Positions 51,682 through 60,793 of a stretch of DNA of 64,000 bases are shown here, one piece after another. Location: NCBI RefSeq assembly GCF_020076305.1, contig NZ_JAIQXE010000003.1, positions 372,001 to 436,000 of the forward strand, read 5' to 3'. The DNA is from Flavihumibacter profundi (GTDB taxonomy: Bacteria; Bacteroidota; Bacteroidia; Chitinophagales; Chitinophagaceae). Below the pieces are notes generated by a model. The model saw only the letters and a program-made list of their open reading frames with translations, did no database searches and was not told the DNA's origin. How positions within the stretch are numbered: position 1 is the first letter of the stretch; each line of letters begins with the position of its first letter. Position numbers and translations under genes: made by a program.

Positions 51682-51804
51682 ATGGGAAGAGGTGATAAAA
51701 AAACCAAAAAAGGAAAGATTTTCAAAGGCTCTTTCGGAAAAAGCAGGCCAGCAAGACCAGCCCAGGCGAAAAAAGCAAAGGCGCCGGTTGTTGTACAGTC
51801 TTAA
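51682..51804 (+). CDS. 30S ribosomal protein THX
   Basis: A 40-residue gene. The chain MGRGDKKTKKGKIFKGSFGK followed by SRPARPAQ is the THX (bTHX) pattern MGKGDKKTrrGKIfaGSyGKsRP. THX sits in the head of the 30S subunit and contacts 16S rRNA. The C-terminal tail (KKAKAPVVVQS) is a short Ala/Lys extension. Own promoter and terminator. Confidence 0.92.
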   Translation: MGRGDKKTKKGKIFKGSFGKSRPARPAQAKKAKAPVVVQS

Positions 51805-51815
51805 TTGAAGAGATG

Positions 51816-51852
51816 AAAATGTGAAAATGTTACCAGATCGTTTTCACATTTT
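51816..51852 (+). terminator. intrinsic terminator of the THX gene
   Basis: AAAATGTGAAAA (51816-51827) pairs perfectly with TTTTCACATTTT (51841-51852), loop 13 bases, with further T residues after it. Confidence 0.8.
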
Positions 51853-52058
51853 TTTTAGGAGCAACCCTGAACGATTTGTTCCTGAATGGAAACCGGTTCA
51901 GCCCCCACAGGTTGAATACAGGGGGGTGCCGTATAGTCCGAAAATACTTACCGGAATAGGAAGGTAGCCTCCAGCCTGGAAACCAGTGAATAGATGTTTA
52001 TTGATCGGGTACGTTGAGAGTACAATTTCAATACTAGTTATTGCTTATTGAATACCCC

Positions 52059-52703
52059 CTAAGGAGCAAGCCTTTCAATACGCCAGTTGCCCGTTTCTTC
52101 TAACGAGTAATGGATGCGGTCATGCAAACGGCTTGGCCGGCCCTGCCAGAATTCTACACTTACCGGCTTCAGGCGGTAACCTCCCCAATGTAAAGGCCTT
52201 GGAATTTCTTTTCCTTCAAATGCTTTCTGTAATTCTGCTTCAGTAGTTTCCAGGATGCCCCGGCTTTCAATAACCTTACTTTGGGGTGAAGCCCATGCAC
52301 CGATCCTGCTCGATTCCGGACGGCTTGAAAAATACACATCGCTTTCTTCAGCACTCACTTTTTCAATGAGCCCTGTTATCCTAACCTGCCTTTCCAGTTC
52401 CTTCCAGAAAAATACCAGGCAGGCCCTTGGATTTTCATCGAGCTGCTGTCCTTTATAACTATTGTAATTGGTAAAAAAAACAAAGCCTTCTTCAGTAAAC
52501 CCTTTCAATAAAACAATTCGGGCTGAAGGCAACCCATCAGACGACGCAGTTGCCAGGGTCATTGCATTAACTTCCTCAATCTGGCTGCTGATCGCCTCAG
52601 TCCACCAAAGATCGAATTGCCTTATAGGATCATGCTGTACGTCCTTTTCGCTTAAGGAATGTCGTTTATATTCAATGCGGATATCTGCAATAGGTTTTGA
52701 CAT
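52059..52703 (-). CDS. pdxH: pyridoxamine 5'-phosphate oxidase
   Basis: 214 residues, full length. FMN-dependent oxidase that makes pyridoxal 5'-phosphate from pyridoxine/pyridoxamine phosphate. Motifs: [68 protein letters not shown] and the C-terminal [15 protein letters not shown]. Cytosolic, monocistronic. The 254 bases between THX and this gene's stop show nothing beyond the THX terminator. Confidence 0.95.
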   Translation of the reverse strand: MSKPIADIRIEYKRHSLSEKDVQHDPIRQFDLWWTEAISSQIEEVNAMTLATASSDGLPSARIVLLKGFTEEGFVFFTNYNSYKGQQLDENPRACLVFFWKELERQVRITGLIEKVSAEESDVYFSSRPESSRIGAWASPQSKVIESRGILETTEAELQKAFEGKEIPRPLHWGGYRLKPVSVEFWQGRPSRLHDRIHYSLEETGNWRIERLAP

Positions 52704-52822
52704 AGTTCCAGTTTGTCCGCAAAGTTAAGGCGATTCGGTTACCGGCAGGGTATAGCAATTTTAGGAAACAGGCAAACGGTCGCATCAAATATTGAATAAT
52801 ATTTGAGCGTATTGTTCAGATT

Positions 52823-53854
52823 TCAGATAGAAGGATCAGCCTTATCGGGAGTGGAAGTAAACTGTGTTGCTTTGGCAAGCAGTTGCTCAATTTCGGTTAT
52901 CCTCCGCATTTGGCTATGCAACTTGTTATGGTGCTCAGAAACTTGTTGCAGGTCCTGGTTCAGCTCCTCTAAATAAGTTGTTTTCTTTTGCAATTGCATC
53001 CGCTGGAAATTAGCTTCCCGGAGTTTGTCTTCAACATCAGCAAGTGTTCGGGTAGTGCGCTGGCTTTCTTCCAGCAGGTTCAGGTATTTCACCTTTAACT
53101 CATCAAGTTCTTTTGTAACCTTAAAATAGGAATCCTGCATTTCTGCGTAGGAACTACCTTCTTTTTGGCTGGTAGCAACATGCGCTTCCAGTTTATGCAT
53201 TTTCTCCAGCAGGCTATTATAATCGGCATATACTTTTTCCAGGCGCTGTTGCATTTCTTCGCCCAACCTGTTCTGCTGCCTCAATGCGCGGATATCATTT
53301 TCCTTTTCCACCAGCTGCACCCGCATATCGCCCATTTGCTTTGTCAGCAAATCGTTGGCATGCACCAGTTCAAGATGCTTCTGTTCCATTTGTTTAAGCT
53401 GTTCGATCTGGGACAACAACTGATGCATCCGCTCATTGTGCTGAATCATGTGTTGTTGTGCATCCTGCAATTCCTGCAGGTATTCAGTAGTTTGCCTGGC
53501 CGGAGATGCAAGTTCGGCCTGGCTTTCGAGCAATTCTTCCCTTTCCTGCCGCACTGAATCAATTTCCATCGCAAGGAACTGTTCATTTTCGCGCGACAAC
53601 TTCAGTTCATGCTGAAGTTTCGCTATTCGCTTTTCGTAATCTTCAGTATCATTAAAATATTTCAGCTTCCATTCATCTGCTTCCTGGTAAGCAGCTGTAT
53701 CCGAAGGCTGTTGCATTTGAAGGCGTGTATTTCTGCGAGAAGTTATAAAGAGGTGAATAGCAAAGCCGAGCGCAATGGCCCCAAATTGAAAAATGATAAT
53801 TTCTACTATCCCCACGGAGATCCTGATTTCCAATAAATTGAATAACGTAGTCAT
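52823..53854 (-). CDS. membrane-anchored long coiled-coil protein
   Basis: 343 residues. One TM helix (about 14-38, GIVEIIIFQFGAIALGFAIHLFI) is followed by a long, Gln/Glu/Leu-rich coiled coil from about residue 60 to 335 (EDYEKRIAKLQHELKLSRENEQFLAMEIDSVRQEREELLESQ and so on). It should stand as a rod in the cytoplasm or periplasm. I recognise no named domain; it resembles the uncharacterised coiled-coil proteins near pyrH in Bacteroidota. A hairpin terminator separates it from pyrH. Confidence 0.7.
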   Translation of the reverse strand: MTTLFNLLEIRISVGIVEIIIFQFGAIALGFAIHLFITSRRNTRLQMQQPSDTAAYQEADEWKLKYFNDTEDYEKRIAKLQHELKLSRENEQFLAMEIDSVRQEREELLESQAELASPARQTTEYLQELQDAQQHMIQHNERMHQLLSQIEQLKQMEQKHLELVHANDLLTKQMGDMRVQLVEKENDIRALRQQNRLGEEMQQRLEKVYADYNSLLEKMHKLEAHVATSQKEGSSYAEMQDSYFKVTKELDELKVKYLNLLEESQRTTRTLADVEDKLREANFQRMQLQKKTTYLEELNQDLQQVSEHHNKLHSQMRRITEIEQLLAKATQFTSTPDKADPSI

Positions 53855-53917
53855 AATGGTCGGAGTTTTCGGAGTAAATCCTTCAGCGGGCTTCCATGGG
53901 ATCTTAAGACAGGGGAT

Positions 53918-53945
53918 TAAAAAACCACCCTATTAAAGGTGGCTT
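53918..53945 (-). terminator. intrinsic terminator after pyrH
   Basis: On the minus strand CCACC pairs with GGTGG around an 8-base loop and is followed by a T-run of six. It lies between pyrH and the coiled-coil gene. Confidence 0.8.
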
Positions 53946-54015
53946 TTCATACTGCAATGTAATAATGATAACCCAAACCTGCAAGCAGGGGCCGGCATTC
54001 GCGTAAAAATACGCT

Positions 54016-54741
54016 TTAGCCCTGTACCATAGTGCCAACTTTCTCGCCCATAACCACTTTCATAAGGTTTCCGGGTTTATTCATATCGAAAACGATAATT
54101 GGCAGATTATTCTCCATGCAAAGGGTAAAAGCGGTCATATCCATCACCTTCAGGTTCTTATTGATGCAATCGCGAAAGCTGATGGTGTCAAATTTTGTAG
54201 CTGTCGGGTCCTTTTCAGGATCGGCCGTGTAAATTCCATCCACACGTGTACCCTTTAAAATAACGTCGGCCTTGATTTCAATAGCACGCAAAGACCCGGC
54301 TGTATCGGTTGTGAAATACGGATTCCCCGTGCCTGCACCAAAAATTACCACCCGGTGTTTTTCGAGGTGCCGGATGGCCCGCCTGCGGATATACGGTTCA
54401 GCAATCTGTTCCATTTTAATGGCACTTTGCAGGCGCGTAAACACACCTTCCTTTTCGAGTCCGGCCTGTACCGCCATGCCATTTATTACTGTCGCCAGCA
54501 TGCCCATATAATCGCCATGTGCCCTTTCAATACCAGTATCCGCTTCATTCATCCCGCGGTAAATATTACCACCACCTATCACCAGGGCAACTTCTACACC
54601 TGCTTTAACCACTGCCTTGATTTCACGGGCATATTGCGCAATGATAGAGTGGTTAAGGGGTTCATAACCGTTTTCACCGCCTTCACCCATCAGGGCTTCA
54701 CCAGAGAGCTTCAGCAAAATTCTTTTATACCTGGGTTCCAT
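54016..54741 (-). CDS. pyrH: UMP kinase
   Basis: 241 residues of the amino-acid-kinase fold: [94 protein letters not shown] and the C-terminal [23 protein letters not shown]. It phosphorylates UMP to UDP. The start at 54741 gives the usual N-terminus. It is divergent from the ABC genes with 56 bases between. Confidence 0.96.
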   Translation of the reverse strand: MEPRYKRILLKLSGEALMGEGGENGYEPLNHSIIAQYAREIKAVVKAGVEVALVIGGGNIYRGMNEADTGIERAHGDYMGMLATVINGMAVQAGLEKEGVFTRLQSAIKMEQIAEPYIRRRAIRHLEKHRVVIFGAGTGNPYFTTDTAGSLRAIEIKADVILKGTRVDGIYTADPEKDPTATKFDTISFRDCINKNLKVMDMTAFTLCMENNLPIIVFDMNKPGNLMKVVMGEKVGTMVQG

Positions 54742-54797
54742 ATGGCATTCCGTTTTCTTGTGGTGCAAAGAAAGGTTATTTTTATGTTTCTATACTT

Positions 54798-55601
54798 ATG
54801 GAACCAATCATCCGCATTCAATCTTTGTTCAAATCCTATGGCAGCAAGCAGGTCCTGAACAATATCAGCCTTGATATTTTCCCCGGCCAGGTGATCGGCT
54901 ATATCGGGCCAAATGGGGCCGGGAAAAGCACGACTGTAAAGATCCTTTGCGGCCTGTTGCCGGATTTTGAAGGATCTGTAACAGTAAAAGGTATCAGCCT
55001 CCGGGAGGATCCTTTATCCGTAAAAAGGATCATCGGTTATGTACCCGAACTGGCAGAATTATATGAAGTACTTACTGCTGCTGAATTCCTGGAACTGGTA
55101 GCCGGGCTTTATGAAATCCCCCCTGATACCGCCCAAACAAGAATCCATCGGATGCTGAACGCGCTTGGTCTTGAAGCTAATATGCACCAGCGTATGGATA
55201 CTTTTAGTAAAGGCATGCGGCAAAAGGTTTTACTGATATCCGGACTCATCCACAACCCCGATATCCTGATCCTTGATGAACCCTTAAGCGGGCTTGATGC
55301 CAACAGTGTAATCATCATTAAAGAGCTGATCAGCAAACTGGCAGCTGAAGGAAAAACCATTTTCTATTGCAGCCATATGATGGATGTGGTGGAAAAAGTA
55401 AGTGACCGCATAGTACTTATCAACAATGGCGTGATTGTGGCCGATGGCAGTTTTGCAAGCCTGCAGCAAAGCCAGGGCCAGGGAAGCCTGGAAAATATTT
55501 TCGCCCAGCTAACGGCCAGCAAATCGCTTCATGACGCAGCTGCCAGCCTGGTCTCCGCATTCGGGAATGAAACCGCTACAACCCCTGATATAAATGAATA
55601 A
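54798..55601 (+). CDS. ABC transporter ATP-binding protein
   Basis: 267 residues. Walker A (GPNGAGKST), Q-loop (VPELAELYEVLTAAEFL), signature (TFSKGMRQKVL), Walker B with Glu (ILILDEPLSGLD) and H-loop (IFYCSHMMDVVEKV) are all intact. It belongs to the CcmA/ABC-2 exporter type. It overlaps the permease gene by eight bases and forms an exporter with it. Substrate unknown. Confidence 0.94.
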   Translation: MEPIIRIQSLFKSYGSKQVLNNISLDIFPGQVIGYIGPNGAGKSTTVKILCGLLPDFEGSVTVKGISLREDPLSVKRIIGYVPELAELYEVLTAAEFLELVAGLYEIPPDTAQTRIHRMLNALGLEANMHQRMDTFSKGMRQKVLLISGLIHNPDILILDEPLSGLDANSVIIIKELISKLAAEGKTIFYCSHMMDVVEKVSDRIVLINNGVIVADGSFASLQQSQGQGSLENIFAQLTASKSLHDAAASLVSAFGNETATTPDINE

Positions 55602-57300
55602 GATCAGCCGGGCATTTTATACCCTTGTTTTATTGCCCCGGCGATTATATGAAAGCTGGGGAATCAATACCGGCCAGCTCGCACTGATATTGCGGTATAA
55701 GCTGATAATGGATGATCGCCGCCCAAATACATTCCAGCAAACCCGTGGAAGGGTGAAGAAAGAAGGTATCAGCAATGCCATGCTCGGCACAATGCTGATG
55801 GCTTTGGTGATGGGAATGATCAACCTGATCGCATTTGTATTAGGGAAAGACGATATCACCCATTTCAGTTTTTTTTTCCTGGCTTTTCTTTTCTTACTGG
55901 CTTCAGTATTGATCACTGATTTCACTTCCGTGCTGATTGATGTGAAAGACAATATGATATTGCTGCCAAAGCCCGTGAATGACCGGACCATTCTCATGGC
56001 CAAATTGCTGCATATTCTGGTTCACCTGATCAGGGTAATACTGCCCATGAGCCTGCCGGCAATAATTTATAACGGCATGGCAACCGGATGGTGGGCTGCA
56101 TTATCACTTTTTTCCCTGGTCCTGCTCGCCAGTCTTTTCGCCATCTTCCTGATTAATGCAGTCTACCTGCTTGTGCTGAAAATCATGTCGGCGGAAAAAT
56201 TCAAATCCTTTATCGCCTGGTTCCAGGTAGGATTTGTAATATTTATTTATGGAGGCTACCAGGTTTTTTTACGCCTGACAGACCGCAGTGAATTCCAACA
56301 GTTCAGTATAGCCGAAAACCCTTTTGTCCGCATTTTTCCACCTTATTGGTTTGGCAGGGCCTGGACCACACTGAATGGATCGGCCAATACCGGTGGCTGG
56401 TTTTTTTTAGTACTGAGTGTGATAACCAGTTTAGGCAGTATCTGGGTTGTAATCAGCATCCTTGCACCGGCGTTTAACCAAAAGTTGTCGATGATTAATA
56501 GCAGCGGCGCAGAACCCCAGGCATTATCAACCGTCAACTATTACAAACAGTCCACAAAACGAAAACCCCTGCCTGAACTTTTGGTGGGGTTATTAACCAG
56601 GGATGCCATTACCAGGGCAGGGTTCCTGTTCACCTGGCGCTGGACGAACCGCAACCGGGGTTTCAGGATGCGGGTTTATCCGACCATAGGTTATCTTGTT
56701 ATCTGGGTCATCCTGATGTTTTTGCCGCGCACCGGTGATCAGGCGGAAGGCTCGGCTAAAATGATGGGGGATTCCTTTGGTTTTATTTTCCTGCTATATA
56801 TGAGCTCCTTTATCATCATCAGTGCCATCCAGCAAATTGCCATTGCAGATGAATACAAGGCTTCCTGGGTTTTCTATAGTTACCCTGTAGGAAAGCCCGG
56901 ATCTATTATCCAGGGCAGTTTTTTGAGTATGGTATGCAAATTCTTTTTACCCCTGGCGTTCCTGCTATTTGTTGGTGGTATAGTTTGGAAAGGTTGGGAA
57001 ATTTTACCGAACCTGTTATTAGGATTATCCAACCAGCTTGTGATTTGCTGCACTATATTGTTGCTGGGAAGGAAATCATTACCCGCTTCCAGGCCTCCGG
57101 TAATGAAAGATAAGTCGGGGAATTTCCTTCGGGGAATGATGATGATGATCATTACCGGGTCAACCGGATTGATGCATTTCCTGGTATATAAATTTATTGC
57201 GGTGGTATTGTTATTAACAGTCTTAAGCATACTCGCCAATTGGTTGCTGATCAAAAAAATTGGTGAGATCAGCTGGGCAGAAATAAAAGATATGCCATAA
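55594..57300 (+). CDS. ABC-2-like transporter permease
   Basis: 568 residues with about ten to twelve TM helices (for example IVLGKDDITHF-flanked helices at 65-110, and ISNAMLGTMLMALVMGMINLIAF). Two half-permease-like halves are joined by a soluble linker (about 300-350, KQSTKRKPLPELLVGLLTRDA). It is the membrane partner of the ATPase that overlaps it. It resembles the large single-chain ABC-2 permeases of Bacteroidota; no substrate is indicated. Confidence 0.85.
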   Translation: MNKISRAFYTLVLLPRRLYESWGINTGQLALILRYKLIMDDRRPNTFQQTRGRVKKEGISNAMLGTMLMALVMGMINLIAFVLGKDDITHFSFFFLAFLFLLASVLITDFTSVLIDVKDNMILLPKPVNDRTILMAKLLHILVHLIRVILPMSLPAIIYNGMATGWWAALSLFSLVLLASLFAIFLINAVYLLVLKIMSAEKFKSFIAWFQVGFVIFIYGGYQVFLRLTDRSEFQQFSIAENPFVRIFPPYWFGRAWTTLNGSANTGGWFFLVLSVITSLGSIWVVISILAPAFNQKLSMINSSGAEPQALSTVNYYKQSTKRKPLPELLVGLLTRDAITRAGFLFTWRWTNRNRGFRMRVYPTIGYLVIWVILMFLPRTGDQAEGSAKMMGDSFGFIFLLYMSSFIIISAIQQIAIADEYKASWVFYSYPVGKPGSIIQGSFLSMVCKFFLPLAFLLFVGGIVWKGWEILPNLLLGLSNQLVICCTILLLGRKSLPASRPPVMKDKSGNFLRGMMMMIITGSTGLMHFLVYKFIAVVLLLTVLSILANWLLIKKIGEISWAEIKDMP

Positions 57301-57384
57301 TAATTTAAGCCTGTAATTATGGGTATTATTATTTATTCATCAACATTTACATATTGCTTCTACGTGTGAAGGCAACCTGTTATT

Positions 57385-57965
57385 ATGGCTAAATCTTTCA
57401 ATAGAAGAATTTTTAGTCTGCATAGCTGGCTTGGATTAATTAATGGTAGCTGGCTATTAATTCTTGGTTTATCGGGGGCTATGCTGGTCATCACATTAGC
57501 CGGATTATTACTCTTTACCAATATTATCACCGGCATCATCATTTACAAAAAGTACGTTTTGAAAGCATTGGTTTTACGGGCACCTGTCAAATGGAAAAAC
57601 TGGAGGCAGGTGCATCCGGACTTCACCGATATATTGGTGTATGGGCGCTGCTATTTAATGTAATGATATTTTTCAGTGGTATTGAAATGACCTGGATAAA
57701 ATATTACATGCCGTGCAGGAGATTTATCCAGGTTTCGAACCAACGTTTATGCATATCCCTTTTACAAAAAGGGATGGTGAAAACCTGGAGGAACATATTG
57801 TAGTCAGCTGTGGCCTATAGCTTTCATGTGGGCAGTTTCGCAGGCAGCTATTCAAAAGTTTTGTACCTGTTTGTCGGGCTTTCACCAGCCATATTATCAA
57901 TAACAGGGTTCATGCTGTGGTGGCGCAGAAAAAATTATGGGCAAAAAAGACCAAAAGACAAATAG
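57385..57965 (+). pseudogene. decayed PepSY-associated TM protein gene
   Basis: Three pieces of one PepSY-TM family protein remain. Piece 1 (57385 on) starts FNRRIFSLHSWLGLINGSWLLILGLSGAMLV, then jumps to TLAGLLLFTNIITGIIIYKKY, so about 100-150 residues of the periplasmic part are missing in frame. Near 57585-57610 the frame shifts by one, continuing as GASGLHRYIGVWALLFNVMIFFSGIEMTW. TAG at 57801-57803 then stops that frame, but the same frame runs on as VAYSFHVGSFAGSYSKVLYLFVGLSPAILSITGFMLWWRR to TAG at 57963. Intact members help iron-siderophore reduction. No function is expected. Confidence 0.85.
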
Positions 57966-57975
57966 GTAAAAAAGA

Positions 57976-58004
57976 GAACCCGGTTGCTAATTGCAACCGG
58001 GTTC
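57976..58004. terminator. bidirectional terminator after tsf
   Basis: GAACCCGGTTGC/GCAACCGGGTTC form a 12-bp stem with loop TAATT. On the minus strand it is followed by TCTCTTTTTTA, so it ends the rplM-rpsI-rpsB-tsf operon; it also follows the PepSY pseudogene on the plus strand. Confidence 0.85.
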
Positions 58005-58031
58005 CCGAAAATTATATATTGCCTAAAATTA

Positions 58032-58868
58032 TTATCCAAGCGCAACGCGCTTGAACTCGGTAACTTTCACGTCACCTGCAGATTTCAGGTAATCAGCAAC
58101 ACTCATACCGCCATCTTTTACGAAGGCTTGTGCCAGCAGGGTGCTTTCTTTAAAGAAAGCATTCAGTTTACCGGAAGCGATCTTTTCGATCATTTCAGCA
58201 GGCTTGCCAGCCATTTTTGGATCAGCAGCTACCTGGTCGGTGATGATTGCTTTTTCACGGGCAACAATATCGGCAGGAACTGCATCAGGATCAACAGCAA
58301 CAGGATTCATCGCAGCAATTTGCATAGCTACATCTTTTCCTGCTTCAGGGGCTTCTTTGGTCAGGCCAACCAATACACCCATACGGTTTGCGCCATGGAT
58401 ATAAGAAGCAACATATGCTGCATCGATACGCTCAAATTTAGAGATGCCGATTTTCTCACCGATAGAAGCAAGTTTATCATTTACCAGGTCGGCGATTTTC
58501 TGACCATTAATCGCAACATTGTTCAGCTCATCAGCACTCTTCACATTATTGGCAATAGCTGCATCCATGATGCTTTGTGCAAATGCAACGAAGTCTGCAT
58601 TCTTGCTCACGAAATCAGTTTCACAGCTAACGCATAATGCAATACCTGTTTTGTTATCTGCAGTTGTTTTAGCCAGCACCACACCTTCTTTAGCATCGCG
58701 GTCGCTACGCAGGGCAGCTACTTTAGCTCCTTTCTTACGCAACCAGTCGATCGCAGCTTCGAAATCACCATTGTTTTCTGTGAGGGCTTTGCGGCAATCC
58801 ATCATACCTGCTCCAGTTGCCTGGCGCAGCTTATTGATATCCGCAGCTGTAATTGTTACAGTTGACAT
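58032..58868 (-). CDS. tsf: translation elongation factor Ts
   Basis: 278 residues: N-terminal UBA-like TITAADINKLRQATGAGMMDCRKALTENNGDFEAAIDWLRKKG, the core CETDFVSKNADFVAFAQ that contacts EF-Tu, and the two dimer-type subdomains, ending in AGDVKVTEFKRVALG. It recharges EF-Tu with GTP. It is the last gene of the ribosomal operon, 126 bases after rpsB; the gap holds an inverted repeat. Confidence 0.97.
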   Translation of the reverse strand: MSTVTITAADINKLRQATGAGMMDCRKALTENNGDFEAAIDWLRKKGAKVAALRSDRDAKEGVVLAKTTADNKTGIALCVSCETDFVSKNADFVAFAQSIMDAAIANNVKSADELNNVAINGQKIADLVNDKLASIGEKIGISKFERIDAAYVASYIHGANRMGVLVGLTKEAPEAGKDVAMQIAAMNPVAVDPDAVPADIVAREKAIITDQVAADPKMAGKPAEMIEKIASGKLNAFFKESTLLAQAFVKDGGMSVADYLKSAGDVKVTEFKRVALG

Positions 58869-58907
58869 ATATGGAAATTATGTTTGTTAATTAATCAATT
58901 AGAAGTG

Positions 58908-58984
58908 AATAGTAAATGGTGAATCGTGAATGGTACATAATTTTCCGACTGCGGATTTCATTTTCCCATTCACCATTTACTATT
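58908..58984. repeat. 17-bp inverted repeat in the rpsB-tsf gap (ATTCAC type)
   Basis: AATAGTAAATGGTGAAT (58908-58924) and its perfect reverse complement (58968-58984) flank 43 bases. The arms are built of GTGAAT/ATTCAC-like units. The same unit occurs as ATTCACTATTCACT at 44092-44105. It looks like a member of a dispersed intergenic repeat family that can form an RNA hairpin between the two genes. Confidence 0.7.
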
Positions 58985-58994
58985 TACCTGCTTA

Positions 58995-59882
58995 TTATCT
59001 CGCTCCGGTTCTCTTTGGACTGTTTGGAACACGACGCTTCGCTTGTCCGCCAGGACCACCTGCACCAGGACCTGCACCGCGACCACCGCGGCCACCACGG
59101 GCAGCTTCAGCCTGGGCTTCAGCTTCCATGCGGGCTGCACGTCTTTCGTTCTCATCCTGGTTATCTTCAACATCTTCATCTTTCGCAGCTTGTCTTTCAG
59201 CAAGACCTTCAGCGATTGCTGCTGTGATGTATTCGATAATGATGGCGATACTCTTGGTAGCATCATCGTTTGCGGGGATCGGGAAATCAACCTTATTCGG
59301 GTCACAGTTTGTATCAACCATACCGAAAGTAGTGATGCCCAGGCGCTTTGCTTCAGCCAGTGCAATATGCTCATGGCCGATATCGATGATGAACAAAGCG
59401 GCAGGGATACGGCCTAACTGGGCGATACCACCTAATACTTTTTCCATTTTCTCTTTATCGCGGGTAAGGGTCAAACGCTCTTTCTTGGTGATATTGTCCA
59501 AAGTACCATCACCCAACATTTTTTCAATGCTCTGCATTTTCTTCACGCTCTTACGAACCGTGTTGAAGTTAGTGAGCATACCACCGAGCCAACGCTCGGT
59601 TACAAATGGCATGTTCACTCGCTGGGCGCACTGGGTAGCGATTTCTTTCGCTTGTTTCTTGGTACCAACGAACATGATTTTCTTACCACTGCGGGCGATC
59701 TGCTTCAGGGCAGCAGAAGCTTCCTGCAGACTTTCAGTAGTCTTGTTCAGGTCGATGATATGAATACCTTTCTTCTCAGCGAAGATATAAGGCAACATTT
59801 TGGGGTTCCACTTCTTCTTGAGGTGACCGAAGTGAACGCCAGCCTCAAGCAATTGCTGTTGCAACGAAGTATTATTTTCCAT
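58995..59882 (-). CDS. rpsB: 30S ribosomal protein S2 with RG-rich tail
   Basis: 295 residues. The S2 body (LLEAGVHFGHLKKKWNPKMLPYIF, FVTERWLGGMLTNFNTV, IARSGKKIMFVGTKKQA, PAALFIIDIGHEHIALAEAKRLGI) takes about 230 residues. The rest is an acidic segment (AAKDEDVEDNQDENERR) and then an Arg/Gly/Ala/Pro-rich tail (ARGGRGGRGAGPGAGGPGGQ). The tail is an extension not found in E. coli S2 and is likely disordered. It lies 27 bases after rpsI and before tsf. Confidence 0.96.
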   Translation of the reverse strand: MENNTSLQQQLLEAGVHFGHLKKKWNPKMLPYIFAEKKGIHIIDLNKTTESLQEASAALKQIARSGKKIMFVGTKKQAKEIATQCAQRVNMPFVTERWLGGMLTNFNTVRKSVKKMQSIEKMLGDGTLDNITKKERLTLTRDKEKMEKVLGGIAQLGRIPAALFIIDIGHEHIALAEAKRLGITTFGMVDTNCDPNKVDFPIPANDDATKSIAIIIEYITAAIAEGLAERQAAKDEDVEDNQDENERRAARMEAEAQAEAARGGRGGRGAGPGAGGPGGQAKRRVPNSPKRTGAR

Positions 59883-59909
59883 TATAGACTTATTAATAGT
59901 ATTATAAAA

Positions 59910-60299
59910 TTATCTCTTACTGAACTGGAAGCTTCTACGGGCTTTCTTCTTACCAGGCTTCTTACGCTCCACGTTACGAGGATCGCGGTGAAGGAACCCT
60001 GCAGCTTTAAGGGTCGGGCGGTATTCAGCATTTACTTCGAGCAGTGCGCGGGCAATACCGAGCTTGGCAGCTTCAGCCTGGCCTTTTACACCACCACCTG
60101 TTGCATTGATAACGATATCGAATTTATCGGTCGCTTCAATGGCTTTAAGTGGTCCTTCCACCTGGTTCTGTAAATAAACCAACGGGAAATACACTTTATA
60201 ATCTTTATCGTTTACAGTGATTTTGCCATCGCCTTTGCTGAGGAACACGCGTGTTACAGCAGCTTTACGACGACCCAAACCATTTTTTTGCTTTTCCAT
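59910..60299 (-). CDS. rpsI: 30S ribosomal protein S9
   Basis: 129 residues: NGLGRRKAAVTRVFLSKGDGKITVNDKDYKVYFP at the N-terminus, INATGGGVKGQAEAAKLGIARALLE in the core, and the basic C-terminal KKPGKKKARRSFQFSKR that reaches the P-site tRNA. Standard length; second gene of the operon, 32 bases after rplM. Confidence 0.97.
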   Translation of the reverse strand: MEKQKNGLGRRKAAVTRVFLSKGDGKITVNDKDYKVYFPLVYLQNQVEGPLKAIEATDKFDIVINATGGGVKGQAEAAKLGIARALLEVNAEYRPTLKAAGFLHRDPRNVERKKPGKKKARRSFQFSKR

Positions 60300-60331
60300 G
60301 TATTGTGGAATTTGAAAATTGATAATGTGGA

Positions 60332-60775
60332 TTAGAATTTCAGATCTTTAGGCTGCTGTGCAGTATGCGGATGGTTTCCACCAGCATATACAAACAACTT
60401 CTTGTACATCTTACGGCCCAGGCGGTTCTTCGGTAACATGCCTTTTACAGCACGCTCGATGATCACTTCCGGGCGGCGCTTCAACAGGTCCTGCGCAACT
60501 TCTTCCTTACGGCCACCTGGGTAACCACTGAAGTTCTCATACACTTTCTGCTCAAGTTTGTTTCCGGTGAACTTAACCTTGTCGGCATTGATCACAATAA
60601 TAAAATCGCCACAATCTACGTGTGGAGTATAGTACGCTTTGTTCTTACCACGCAAAATGGCCGCGATTCTGGCGCACATACGACCTACGGTTTGATTGGT
60701 ACCATCAACAACATACCAGTTATGTTGCACGGTAGCCTCGTTCGCATGCTTGGTGGTGAAATGTAATTTGCTCAT
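60332..60775 (-). CDS. rplM: 50S ribosomal protein L13
   Basis: 147 residues: HNWYVVDGTNQTVGRMCARIAAILRGKNKAYYTPHVDCGDFIIVINADKVKFTGNK, then RRPEVIIERAVKGMLPKNRLGRKMYKKLFVYAGGNHPHTAQQPKDL. Standard length. First gene of the rplM-rpsI-rpsB-tsf operon; a promoter and a leader hairpin lie upstream. Confidence 0.97.
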   Translation of the reverse strand: MSKLHFTTKHANEATVQHNWYVVDGTNQTVGRMCARIAAILRGKNKAYYTPHVDCGDFIIVINADKVKFTGNKLEQKVYENFSGYPGGRKEEVAQDLLKRRPEVIIERAVKGMLPKNRLGRKMYKKLFVYAGGNHPHTAQQPKDLKF

Positions 60776-60793
60776 TTAACTTAATTTAGTCTG

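Noticed and set aside
52786-52805. CAAATATT/AATATTTG palindrome after the coiled-coil gene
   Set aside because: AT-rich, short and without a T-run; not distinguishable from chance in this AT-rich gap.
54355-54858. Plus-strand open frame opposite pyrH
   Set aside because: Shadow of pyrH that runs into the start of the ABC ATPase gene; composition not protein-like.
57984-58637. Plus-strand open frame opposite tsf
   Set aside because: Antisense shadow of the conserved tsf gene; no start signal or family match.
58930-59763. Long open frame (277 codons) on the plus strand across rpsB
   Set aside because: It is antisense to the intact rpsB gene and has low-complexity composition (Pro/Ala-rich from the RG tail codons); no family features.
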